DNA from: Comamonadaceae bacterium G21597-S1
Lineage (GTDB): Bacteria > Pseudomonadota > Gammaproteobacteria > Burkholderiales > Burkholderiaceae_C
Assembly (NCBI GenBank): GCA_027214345.1
Contig: JAPWHR010000018.1
Span: 1-64,000, forward strand
Direction: 5' to 3'
Length of the DNA: 64,000 nt
Part shown: in pieces, positions 31,442 through 39,672 of the stretch
How positions within the stretch are numbered: the first letter of the stretch is position 1
How the letters are laid out: every line of letters starts with the position of its first letter
Notes under the pieces: model-generated
What the model was told of the DNA's origin: nothing
The model's input: the letters and a program-made list of their open reading frames with translations, nothing else
The model's database searches: none
Translations under genes and position numbers: made by a program

Positions 31442-32236
31442 TCAGCGGTCGCGGTAGTGCGGCTCGCGCCGGCCCAGGAAGGCCTGCAGCCCCTCGGCGA
31501 AGTCCTCGGTCTGCGAACACAGGACCTGGTTGCGGTCTTCCAATGCCATGCAGGCCTCCAGGCCGGCTGCGTCGATGGCATGGCCCAGCGCATCCTTGGT
31601 CAGGCGCAAGGCCAGGGGCGCGGCGCGCAGCATGTCGGCCACCAGCAAGTCGCACTCCTGCTGCAGCTGCGGCATGGGCGCCACGGTGCTGACCAGGCCC
31701 AGAGCGAGGGCGCGCGGCGCGTCCATGAAGCGACCGGTCAGCAGGTAGTGCGCCGCCACCGAACTGCCGACCATGCGCGGCAGGAAATAACTCACGCCGA
31801 CGTCGCAGCCCGACAGGCCGATGCGGATGAACGCGGCGTTCATGCGCGCGTCAGGCGTGGCCAGCCGGATGTCGCTGGCCAGTGCCAGCGCGAAGCCCCC
31901 GCCGCTGGCCGCTCCCTGCACCAGGCAAACGATGGGTTGCGGGCAGCGCCGCATGGCCAGCAGGATGTCGCGGATGCCGCGTTGCAGCGCCAGCATGCCG
32001 ACCACGCCGACGTCGCGGCCGATGCGGTGTTCCTTCAGGTCCAGGCCGCAGCTGAACGCGCGTCCGGCCGCCTGCAGCACCACCACCCGGATCGCCGGCC
32101 GGTCGTACAGCGACTGGAAATAGCCGCGCAAGGCCGTGACCAGTGCGGGATTCATCGCATTGAGCTGCTCCGGCCGGTTCAATGTCACCCTGGCGACGCC
32201 GTCGGTCTCGTCGATGTGCAGTACTTCGTCCATCAT
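31442..32236 (-). CDS. Enoyl-CoA hydratase/isomerase-family protein
   Basis: This 264-residue crotonase-fold protein has the oxyanion-hole regions AAGRAFSCGLDLKEHR and GAASGGGFALALASDIRLAT. The segment holding the two catalytic glutamates in true hydratases reads FIRIGLSGCDVGVSYFLPRM, with Cys-Asp in place of the first Glu, as in an echA subgroup whose reaction may be isomerisation or lyase activity rather than hydration. It begins with two Met codons at 32236 after AAAAGGCAGC. It is convergent with the acyl-CoA ligase and divergent from the MalT-like regulator. Confidence 0.85.
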   Translation of the reverse strand: MMDEVLHIDETDGVARVTLNRPEQLNAMNPALVTALRGYFQSLYDRPAIRVVVLQAAGRAFSCGLDLKEHRIGRDVGVVGMLALQRGIRDILLAMRRCPQPIVCLVQGAASGGGFALALASDIRLATPDARMNAAFIRIGLSGCDVGVSYFLPRMVGSSVAAHYLLTGRFMDAPRALALGLVSTVAPMPQLQQECDLLVADMLRAAPLALRLTKDALGHAIDAAGLEACMALEDRNQVLCSQTEDFAEGLQAFLGRREPHYRDR

Positions 32237-32437
32237 GCTGCCTTTTGTCGATTGCACCCGGGCAGCGTCCATGGAAGCGCAGTCGCCGGCACGCCGGTGG
32301 TCCGGCGCTCGTGCTGGTTGTGCATACTGCAGGGGGACGCGTGCGGGCGCATCGTCGGAAACGATGAACCTGCCGGCGCGTCCTGTGTCGTAGGTGATGC
32401 GCGCCGTGCAGGCGATGGCGACCTGCGTACGGTCACG

Positions 32438-35089
32438 ATGCCAACCCGATTGATGGAAGCCGACAAACTCGAACCACCCCCCGCCAGCGGCAACCAGGTC
32501 ACGCGCCAGCAGGTCTGCGACCGGCTCGACGATGCCATGGCCCGGTTGCTGCTGCTGCAGGCGCCGGCCGGCTTCGGCAAGACCACGGCAATGCTGCAGT
32601 TTCGCGCGCGCCTGCAGGACCAGGGCGTGGCGACCGCCTGGCTCGGTCTGGACAACGCGGACAACGACCTGTCGCGCTTCCTGTCGAATGTCGAGGCGGC
32701 GCTGCGGCGCGTGGGCATCGCCCCGCAGCGGCCGGGCTCGCCGCACGACCTGGTCAAGGCGATCGCGGCCTTCGACGAACCCTTCGTGTTCTTCCTTGAC
32801 GATTTCGAGGCGCTGCAAGAGCCGGTCGTGGTCGAACTGGTGCAGGAGATGCTGGAACACCTGCCGCGCCAGGGCCGGCTGGCGATCGGCTCGCGCAGCG
32901 TGCCGGCGCTGAGCCTGGGGCGCCTGCGTGCGCGCGGCCAGATGGTGGAGATCGGCGTGGATGCCTTGCGCATGAATCTCGACGAGACCCGGGACTTCCT
33001 GCGGCTGCGCGGTTATGCGCACCTGGCGCCGGCGACGGTCGCCACGCTGCATGCCCGGACCGAGGGCTGGGGCGCCGCGTTGTGGCTGGCCTCGATGGCC
33101 TTGCACCGCAGCGGCGACGAGGCGCAATTCATTGCGCGTTTCTCGGGTTCCGACCGGGTCGTGGCCGACTACCTGGCGCAGGACGTGCTGGCCCACCAGC
33201 CTGCGGACACGCGCCGCTTCCTGCTGCACACCAGCATCCTGCGCCAGCTCGACCCCTCGTTGTGCCAGGCCTTGTGCCCGCAGCTCGATTGCGGCGCGAT
33301 GCTGCAGCAGCTGGAGATGGACGGGCTGTTCCTGATGCCGGTGGCGTCCATGCCCGGCCAATGGCGGTATCACAGCCTGTTCGCCGATTTCCTGCGCGCC
33401 CGGCTGCGGGAGGAGTCGCCCGAGTTGCTGTCCGGCCTGCACGCGGCTGCGTCGCGCTGGTACGAGCAGGAGCAGCGGCCGGTGCCGGCGATCGACCATG
33501 CGCTGGAAGGGCAGGACTGGCCGCGTGCGCTGGGCCTGCTCGAGCGGCATGCGGAAAGCCTGCTCGAACAGGGGCGCATGCGCCTGCTGTCGCGTTGGTT
33601 CGCCGCCATGCCGGCTTCGCTGTTGCGCCGCCATCCGTATCCGCAGGTGCTCGGATTCTGGGCCACCTGTTTCACCCGCGGGCCCTGGGAGGCGGCCCAG
33701 CAGATCGCGGCCTCGTCGTGCGTGCGCAGCGAAGATCCGCGCGTGCAGGCCCATCTGGCCGCCATGCGGCCCTTGTTGCTGGCCATGCAGGACCGCTACC
33801 AGGAGGCCTACGTGGCCGGCCTGGCCAGCCTGCAGGAAGTGCCCGCCAGCAGCTCGTTCGCGCGCAGCGTGTTGTTCAATGCGATGGCCAACATCTTCTG
33901 CGTGCTCGGCAATGCCCGCGAGGCGCATCGCCAGCTCGACGGCGCGCGGGCCTCACGCGGCGACGGCAACTTCAACCGCATGTACACCGAGTCCATGGAA
34001 GGCATTCTCGACTTGCTGGCCGGCCGCCTGCGCCATGCCAAGGCGCGTTTCCGTGTCGCCGTGGACGCTACCCATGTCGTCAACTTCAACCATGCGCACG
34101 GCAATGCCTGGGCCGGCGTGTTGTATGCCTGCGTGGCCTACGAGGCCGACCAGCTCGATCGTGCCGAACACCTGCTCAACGTCTACCTGCCGATGGCGCG
34201 CGAGGTCGGCCTGCCCGACCACATGATCCTGAGCCACGTCATGCGTGCGCGCATCTCGTTCGTGGCGGGCGATGTCGATCGTGCGCTGCATGCGCTGGCC
34301 GAACTCGAGGACATCGGCTATACCCGCAAGCTGCTGCGCGTGGCCGTGGCCGCTCGGCTCGAACGCGCCCGGCTGCTGTTGCAGCAGGGCTCCGGGCCGG
34401 CGGCGCAGGAGGAACTGCAGCGTGCCGCGATGCCCGACATCTGGGCCCGAGAACGCGCGCAGCGGCTGCTGGCCCATGACCTGGACTATCTGGAGCTGGC
34501 CCAGCTGCGTTGGACACTGGCGTTCGGAGACGCCGCCAGTACGGTCGCACCATTGACGCGCGAACTGGAAATGGCGCGCCTGAGTGGGCGCAACCGCCGG
34601 GCGGTCAAGATCCAGCTGTTGCGCGCGATGGCGCAGCACGCCGCCGGCCAGGTGGAGGCGGCCATGGACAACGTCGCGCAGGTGCTGCGGGTATGCGGGC
34701 AGGAGGGCCTGGTGCGTACCGTGCTCGACGAGGGGCCGAGCGCCGCCGCGCTGGTACGCCAGTTCGCCCAGGACCGAAGCAATGCACGCGCGGCCGCGAC
34801 CGACCCCATCATGGAAGACCACCTGGACCGCTTGCTGCAGGCGTTCGGACCGCCGCCGGCGCCGCTGGACGACGGTTCCGGTTGGCCCGCGCCCGAAGGC
34901 CTGACCGCCAAGGAGATCCGGGTGCTGGAGCTGCTGGCGGAAGGGTATTCGAACAGCGCCATGGCCGGCAAGCTGTTCGTGTCCGACAGCACGGTGCGCA
35001 CCCATCTGCGCAACCTCAACCTCAAGCTCGGCGCCAGCAGCCGTACCCATGCCGTAGCCCTGGCGCGCAAGCGGGGCCTGATTGGCTGA
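32438..35089 (+). CDS. MalT-like LuxR-family (LAL) transcriptional regulator
   Basis: This 883-residue STAND-type regulator starts with an NTPase domain (Walker A APAGFGKTT near residue 45, Walker B FFLDDFEAL). A large helical TPR-like sensor region follows at about residues 330-780. It ends in a LuxR helix-turn-helix (GLTAKEIRVLELLAEGYSNS, then AMAGKLFVSDSTVRTHLRNL). MalT-type proteins bind an inducer and ATP, then oligomerise on promoter DNA. Its place between two catabolic arms, divergent from the enoyl-CoA hydratase gene, suggests it activates them. The open frame extends far upstream, but the ATG at 32438 is nearest to the conserved start. Confidence 0.88.
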   Translation: MPTRLMEADKLEPPPASGNQVTRQQVCDRLDDAMARLLLLQAPAGFGKTTAMLQFRARLQDQGVATAWLGLDNADNDLSRFLSNVEAALRRVGIAPQRPGSPHDLVKAIAAFDEPFVFFLDDFEALQEPVVVELVQEMLEHLPRQGRLAIGSRSVPALSLGRLRARGQMVEIGVDALRMNLDETRDFLRLRGYAHLAPATVATLHARTEGWGAALWLASMALHRSGDEAQFIARFSGSDRVVADYLAQDVLAHQPADTRRFLLHTSILRQLDPSLCQALCPQLDCGAMLQQLEMDGLFLMPVASMPGQWRYHSLFADFLRARLREESPELLSGLHAAASRWYEQEQRPVPAIDHALEGQDWPRALGLLERHAESLLEQGRMRLLSRWFAAMPASLLRRHPYPQVLGFWATCFTRGPWEAAQQIAASSCVRSEDPRVQAHLAAMRPLLLAMQDRYQEAYVAGLASLQEVPASSSFARSVLFNAMANIFCVLGNAREAHRQLDGARASRGDGNFNRMYTESMEGILDLLAGRLRHAKARFRVAVDATHVVNFNHAHGNAWAGVLYACVAYEADQLDRAEHLLNVYLPMAREVGLPDHMILSHVMRARISFVAGDVDRALHALAELEDIGYTRKLLRVAVAARLERARLLLQQGSGPAAQEELQRAAMPDIWARERAQRLLAHDLDYLELAQLRWTLAFGDAASTVAPLTRELEMARLSGRNRRAVKIQLLRAMAQHAAGQVEAAMDNVAQVLRVCGQEGLVRTVLDEGPSAAALVRQFAQDRSNARAAATDPIMEDHLDRLLQAFGPPPAPLDDGSGWPAPEGLTAKEIRVLELLAEGYSNSAMAGKLFVSDSTVRTHLRNLNLKLGASSRTHAVALARKRGLIG

Positions 35090-35225
35090 GTGTTGGCGCC
35101 GGTTCTGCAATATCGTCGCATTCGACGATCGCGGCACCGGGCCCACTGCACTAGATTGATGCCAGCCACCCGAGGCAGGGTGCCGGCATCGGGCGCGGCA
35201 GTCCGGTGGCACAGGAGACGACACC

Positions 35226-36515
35226 ATGGCCATGCGACTGCTGGCGAAGACGTACTGGAGCGGCAGCTGGGTCCGCTTTCGCGAACCGGTGACGGAATTC
35301 GCCCGGTGCGAGCAGGTCACGGTGTACGCCCACGACAACACCCAGGTGCGCGGCCTGTTCTGGCGCCCCTTGCGCAACCCCCGGCCGCGGGTGGCGGTGA
35401 TCGCGGCGCATCCGCGCGGCGACTTCTCCCAGCATTACGCGTTTCCGGCCCTGTTGCGTGCCGGTTACGCCTGCCTGGGCGCGAACCTGCGCAATACCAA
35501 CAACGACTCGACCTGCGTGCACGAGTTGCTGCTGCTGGACCTGGCCGCCCACATGGTCTGGTTGCGCGAGCAGGGCATCGACCAGGTGGTCTGGCTGGGC
35601 AATTCCGGCGGAGGCTCGCTGGGCGGCTTCTACCAGTCGCAGGCCAAGGCAGCACCCGCGCAACGTATCAGCCACACGCCGGCGGGGCGGCCGGTGGCAC
35701 TGGCGCAAGCGACGATGCCGGCCTTCGACGCCTTCATGATCTCGGCTGCGCATGTCGGGCAAGGCCTGATCATGAACGACATCATCGACCCGTCGGTGGT
35801 CGACGAACACGACCCGCTGCTGGTCGACGACACGCTGGACATGTACAACCCCGACAACGGCTTCCAGCCGGCGCCGCAGTGGAGCCGCTACACGCCCGAG
35901 TTCCTGGCGCGTTACCGGGCCGCGCAGCTGGCGCGGGTGACGCGCATCGACGCGCGTGCGCACGCCATCATCGCCGACCAGGCCGCTGCGGAGGGCTTGC
36001 GGGGCGAGCCGGGTTTCACCGCGTTGCCGGCCAGCGGCCGGCGCGCCGTGAACCGGCGCGCCGCATTCCAGCCGGTGATGACGGTATACCGGACCATGGC
36101 CAATCCCAACTACGTGGACAACACGCTGGACCCGAGCAACCGGGGCTACGGCAGCCTGCTCAGCGACCTGCCGGACCTGATGAACTACCAGCTCTACGGG
36201 TTCGGGCGCATCGTCACGCCGGACGCATGGTTGTCGACCTGGTCGGGCCTGAGCAGCAATGCCAACTTCCTCAAGACTGGCCGCGCCATCGACGAGCCGG
36301 TGGCCGTGGTACAGGCCGGCCGGGACATGGACGTCTATCCAAGGCAGCATGGCCAGGCCATCCTGGACACGGTGCGCAGCCAGGACAAGACGCTGTTCGA
36401 TTTTCCGGATTGCCTGCATTATTTCGAGCCCGACGAAGGCGAAGATCCGAACGCCCCGGTCCTGCGCCAGATGGCGGCCCTGGTGCCGTGGCTGGAGCAG
36501 AGGTTGCCGTTGTGA
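35226..36515 (+). CDS. Alpha/beta hydrolase-fold protein (paralogue B)
   Basis: This 429-residue protein is homologous over its entire length to the hydrolase at 28429-29721: same start pattern (RLLAKTYWSGSWVRFREPV), nucleophile elbow WLGNSGGGSLGGFYQ, the long lid, the AGRDMDVYP acid and CLHYFEPDEGE base regions. Differences are spread throughout the chain rather than confined to one end, which suggests an old duplication with possible change of substrate. AGGAGACGACACC precedes the ATG. It is followed by an SDR gene 55 bases downstream and probably cotranscribed with it. Confidence 0.85.
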   Translation: MAMRLLAKTYWSGSWVRFREPVTEFARCEQVTVYAHDNTQVRGLFWRPLRNPRPRVAVIAAHPRGDFSQHYAFPALLRAGYACLGANLRNTNNDSTCVHELLLLDLAAHMVWLREQGIDQVVWLGNSGGGSLGGFYQSQAKAAPAQRISHTPAGRPVALAQATMPAFDAFMISAAHVGQGLIMNDIIDPSVVDEHDPLLVDDTLDMYNPDNGFQPAPQWSRYTPEFLARYRAAQLARVTRIDARAHAIIADQAAAEGLRGEPGFTALPASGRRAVNRRAAFQPVMTVYRTMANPNYVDNTLDPSNRGYGSLLSDLPDLMNYQLYGFGRIVTPDAWLSTWSGLSSNANFLKTGRAIDEPVAVVQAGRDMDVYPRQHGQAILDTVRSQDKTLFDFPDCLHYFEPDEGEDPNAPVLRQMAALVPWLEQRLPL

Positions 36516-36570
36516 GCCGCCGGCGGATTGTCGAGGAACGATCGGCCGTGTGCGGCCCGGAGCGGATGCC

Positions 36571-37374
36571 ATGAGCACGCCCGTCGCACCGACCGACGCC
36601 GTGTTGCCGTCGATGGACTTCAAGGGCCAGGTGGCATTCGTCACCGGCGCAGCCTCCGGCATCGGCCGTGCGACCGCGCTGGCATTTGCCGCCGCGGGCG
36701 CCGACGTGGCGGTGGTCGATCGCGACGGCCCGGGCTGCGCCCCGGTGCATGCGCAGATCCTGGCCATGGGCCGCGATGCGCTGGTGCTGGCCTGTGACGT
36801 GACGCAGGCCGGCCAGGTCCGCGACGCGGTCGCCGCGACGGTGGCGCGCTGGGCGCGGTTGGACTGCGCGGCCAATGCCGCCGGCGTCGAAGGCGCGACC
36901 CGGCCGCTGCTGGAGGAGGACGACGCGTTGTACGACCGCACGATGGACGTCAATGTGCGTGGCGTATGGCATTGCATGCGCGCGCAGATGGCGCAGATGC
37001 TGCGCCAGCGGGGTGGCGGCAGCATCGTCAACGTGGCGTCGGGAGCCGGCCTGGTCGGCTCGGCGCGTTCGGCCGTCTACGGGGCCTCCAAACATGCGGT
37101 GGTCGGCCTGAGTCGCAGTGCGGCGCTGCAGTATGCGCGCCAGGGCATTCGCATCAACGTGGTGTGCCCCTCGGGCGTGCAGACGCCGATGGCCGAACGC
37201 ATCATCGCGTCGTTCCCGGACGGTCCGCCATCGGCGGCCGGGGCACGGTACCCGCTGGGTCGCTACAGCACGCCGCAGGAGATCGCCTCGGGCATCGTGT
37301 GGCTGAGTTCGCCCGGCGCAGCTTCGGCGATCGGCAGCGTGCTGGCCATCGACGCCGGCTTCACCGCGGCCTGA
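36571..37374 (+). CDS. SDR-family oxidoreductase
   Basis: This 267-residue classical SDR has TGAASGIGRATALAFAAAGA as cofactor motif, then VDRDGPG (Asp after strand 2 indicates NAD(H)), NAAGVEGATRPLLEE, SIVNVASGAGLVGSARSAVY with catalytic Ser, and YGASKHAVVGLSRSAALQYA with YxxxK. It would oxidise a secondary alcohol in the downstream part of the pathway. CCCGGAGCGG precedes the ATG. It ends 27 bases before the convergent VWA gene. Confidence 0.88.
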   Translation: MSTPVAPTDAVLPSMDFKGQVAFVTGAASGIGRATALAFAAAGADVAVVDRDGPGCAPVHAQILAMGRDALVLACDVTQAGQVRDAVAATVARWARLDCAANAAGVEGATRPLLEEDDALYDRTMDVNVRGVWHCMRAQMAQMLRQRGGGSIVNVASGAGLVGSARSAVYGASKHAVVGLSRSAALQYARQGIRINVVCPSGVQTPMAERIIASFPDGPPSAAGARYPLGRYSTPQEIASGIVWLSSPGAASAIGSVLAIDAGFTAA

Positions 37375-37401
37375 CGCCGTCGGTGGGCGACGCGGCCCGG
37401 C

Positions 37402-38454
37402 TCAGACGATGCGGTTGAACCACAGCAGCGACAGGCCCGCGGCGGCCAGCGCCAGCACGGCGGCCGCCATCGCCAGCAGCGCCGACAACTCGGTCTCCTG
37501 CTTGTCCACCTGCAGCCGCGTGCCCAGTTGCTCGTAGACGGTCTTGAGGGCATCGGCATCGCCGGCGTAGAAATACGAGGCCTGGGTGACGTTGGCGATG
37601 GCCTTGAGGCTGGGTTCGTCGAGCTTGAGGTACATCGACCAGCCTTCGAAGCCGGGAATCTCGCCGTCGACCGTGCCCAGGCCGATCGAATACACGCGGA
37701 TGCCGCGGTCGGCCGCCAGCTTGGCCGCTTCCTGCGGATCGACGCCGGTGGTGCGCCGGCCGTCGGTCAGCAGCACGATGGCGGCCGAGGTGTGCGAACC
37801 CGGCTTGACCGGAACGAACTCCTTGCGCGGCGCCGATGGCGCCTCGTCGATGCTCTTGCCGCGACGGCCGTTGCCGTAGGTCATCTCGCCCACGTCCAGG
37901 CCGTGGTCGGGAAACAGCTCGGACAGGGCCACGACGATGCCGCTGCCCACGGCCGTGCCGCGTTGCAGCTGGAACTTGTCGATCGCCGCGACGAGGTCCT
38001 CGCGCTGCAGCGTGGCCGGCTGGGCGACGGAGGCGGTGCCGGCGAAGGTGACGATGCCGACCTTGACGTTGCGCGGCAATTCCTTGAGGAAGGCCTTGGC
38101 CGCTTCCTGCGCGGCGGTGATGCGGTTGGGCTTGATGTCGGTGGCGCGCATGCTCAGCGATACGTCGATCGCCAGCATCACCGTGGCGTGGTTCGACGGC
38201 AATGCAATGACGGCCGTCGGTCGCGAGGCCGCGAGCAAGGCAGTGGCCATGGCCAGCAGGAACAGTGCCGGCGGCACGTGCCGGCGCCAGTGCAGACTCG
38301 AACCCATGGCCTGCTTGACGATGTCGATGCTGGCCAGGCGCAGCACCTGCTTCTTCTTGCGCCGCAACAGCCAGACATAGACCAACACCAGCGCAGGTAC
38401 GACCCACAGCAACCAGAGGTACTGCGGCCACAGGAACGACAGGGGAAGCGTCAT
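37402..38454 (-). CDS. VWA domain-containing membrane protein (BatA-like)
   Basis: This 350-residue protein has two N-terminal membrane helices (WPQYLWLLWVVPALVLVYVW and HVPPALFLLAMATALLA), a von Willebrand A domain whose metal site (MIDAS) is visible as VMLAIDVSLSMRA with later T and D positions (IVTFAGTA, LLTDGRRTTG), and a C-terminal helix. That is the BatA/Aerotolerance layout, where the VWA domain is periplasmic. In typical bat clusters a MoxR ATPase, a DUF58 protein and BatB/BatD follow; none of these is near. ATG at 38454 follows GAGGCCAAC. It therefore looks like an orphan member. Confidence 0.85.
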   Translation of the reverse strand: MTLPLSFLWPQYLWLLWVVPALVLVYVWLLRRKKKQVLRLASIDIVKQAMGSSLHWRRHVPPALFLLAMATALLAASRPTAVIALPSNHATVMLAIDVSLSMRATDIKPNRITAAQEAAKAFLKELPRNVKVGIVTFAGTASVAQPATLQREDLVAAIDKFQLQRGTAVGSGIVVALSELFPDHGLDVGEMTYGNGRRGKSIDEAPSAPRKEFVPVKPGSHTSAAIVLLTDGRRTTGVDPQEAAKLAADRGIRVYSIGLGTVDGEIPGFEGWSMYLKLDEPSLKAIANVTQASYFYAGDADALKTVYEQLGTRLQVDKQETELSALLAMAAAVLALAAAGLSLLWFNRIV

Positions 38455-38614
38455 GTTGGCCTCTCGAAGCGGCAACCCGGGCGGTTGGAGTCAGGGCTTG
38501 TCTCGATGGGCCCGTCCGTGGCTTGCGGCAACGACATGATTGTGGCCGGGCCAGCCGGTTTCGCCTACCGGCGCCGCGCAGTAGCACAGTGCCGGCAGGG
38601 GACAAACGCCTGCA

Positions 38615-38645
38615 CCGCGCGGCCGTGCCGAGGCCGGCCGCGCGG
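38615..38645 (-). terminator. GC-rich hairpin after the hydroxypyruvate isomerase gene
   Basis: A perfect 10-bp stem, CCGCGCGGCC (38615-38624) with GGCCGCGCGG (38636-38645), lies just past the stop of the minus-strand gene ending at 38658. No T-run follows on the minus strand, so it may be a Rho-independent-like pause or an mRNA-stabilising hairpin rather than a strong terminator. Confidence 0.35.
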
Positions 38646-38657
38646 CCGCCGCGTGCA

Positions 38658-39473
38658 TCAACCCGCTTGGCGCGAACGCAGCCAGTCCAGCCCGTCCGAG
38701 GTCGCCCCCGGCGCCGTTCCCCGCGCCGGGCGGTATTCGCAACCGACCCAGCCCTGCCAGCCGCAGGCGGCGGACACTTCGTCGATGACGTCGAACAGGT
38801 AGGGGTGGTGCAGTTCGCCGAGGTCGGGTTCGTGGCGCATCGGCACGCCGGCGATCTGGATATGGCCGACCTTGCCGGTGGGCAGGTACTGGCGGATCTT
38901 CATCGCCACGTCGCCTTCGACGATCTGGCAGTGGTACAGGTCCATCTGCACCTTGAGGTTGGCCGCGCCGACGGCGCCGACGATGCGGTGGGCCTCGTCC
39001 TGGCGGTTCAGGAAGAAGCCGGGAATGTCGCGCGTGTTGATCGGCTCGATCAACAGGTCGCGCCCGGCGCTGGCGGCCTGAGCCGCGGCCCAGGCCAGGT
39101 TCGCTTCGTACGTGGCCTGCAGCCGTGCGCGCTCGGCATCGGCGGGTGCCAAGCCGGCCATCACGTGGATGCGCGGGCAGTCCAGTGCCTGCGCGTAACG
39201 CAGCGCAGTGTCGATGCCGGCGCGGAACTCCGCCTCGCGCCCGGGCAGGCAGGCCAGGCCGCGTTCGCCGGCGTCCCAGTCGCCGGGCGGTGCGTTGAAC
39301 AGCACCTGCTGCAGGCCGTGGTCCTGCAGGCGCCGCGCGAGTTCGTCGGCGGCAAACGCATACGGGAACAGGTACTCGACCGCGTGGAAACCGTCAGCGG
39401 CTGCGGCGGCAAAACGGTCGGGGAAGGCATGTTCGTTGTAGAGCATGCTGAGGTTGGCGGCAAAACGGGGCAT
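38658..39473 (-). CDS. hyi: Hydroxypyruvate isomerase-like TIM-barrel protein
   Basis: This 271-residue protein of the hydroxypyruvate isomerase/xylose-isomerase-like group has [20 protein letters not shown], then [30 protein letters not shown] with metal-ligand Glu, [15 protein letters not shown] with Asp and His, and [20 protein letters not shown]. It interconverts hydroxypyruvate and tartronate semialdehyde in glyoxylate metabolism. No glyoxylate carboligase or tartronate reductase gene is near. The ATG at 39473 is chosen because the family starts there. It is divergent from the CHAT gene by about 200 bases. Confidence 0.9.
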   Translation of the reverse strand: MPRFAANLSMLYNEHAFPDRFAAAAADGFHAVEYLFPYAFAADELARRLQDHGLQQVLFNAPPGDWDAGERGLACLPGREAEFRAGIDTALRYAQALDCPRIHVMAGLAPADAERARLQATYEANLAWAAAQAASAGRDLLIEPINTRDIPGFFLNRQDEAHRIVGAVGAANLKVQMDLYHCQIVEGDVAMKIRQYLPTGKVGHIQIAGVPMRHEPDLGELHHPYLFDVIDEVSAACGWQGWVGCEYRPARGTAPGATSDGLDWLRSRQAG

Positions 39474-39672
39474 CGGGGTTCCGGGGTCGTCGTTGGATGA
39501 CACACTATATGCCGAGTGCAGACGGCCCGAAACCGGCATCGTCGGTGGTGCGCCGGGCCAAGCCCGCGTGCATAATGAAATGCGTGCCGGGCAGCCCGGG
39601 TCGGCGAGTCGACCGCTGCACTTGTATCGTGCGTTTGCGGCAGTCACGGTTTCACCGAACCAGGGAAACATC

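Noticed and set aside
31442-33928. Open frame of 828 codons on the minus strand extending the enoyl-CoA hydratase upstream.
   Set aside because: The crotonase homology begins at 32236 with its own ribosome binding site; the extension lies opposite the MalT-like regulator and has no domain.
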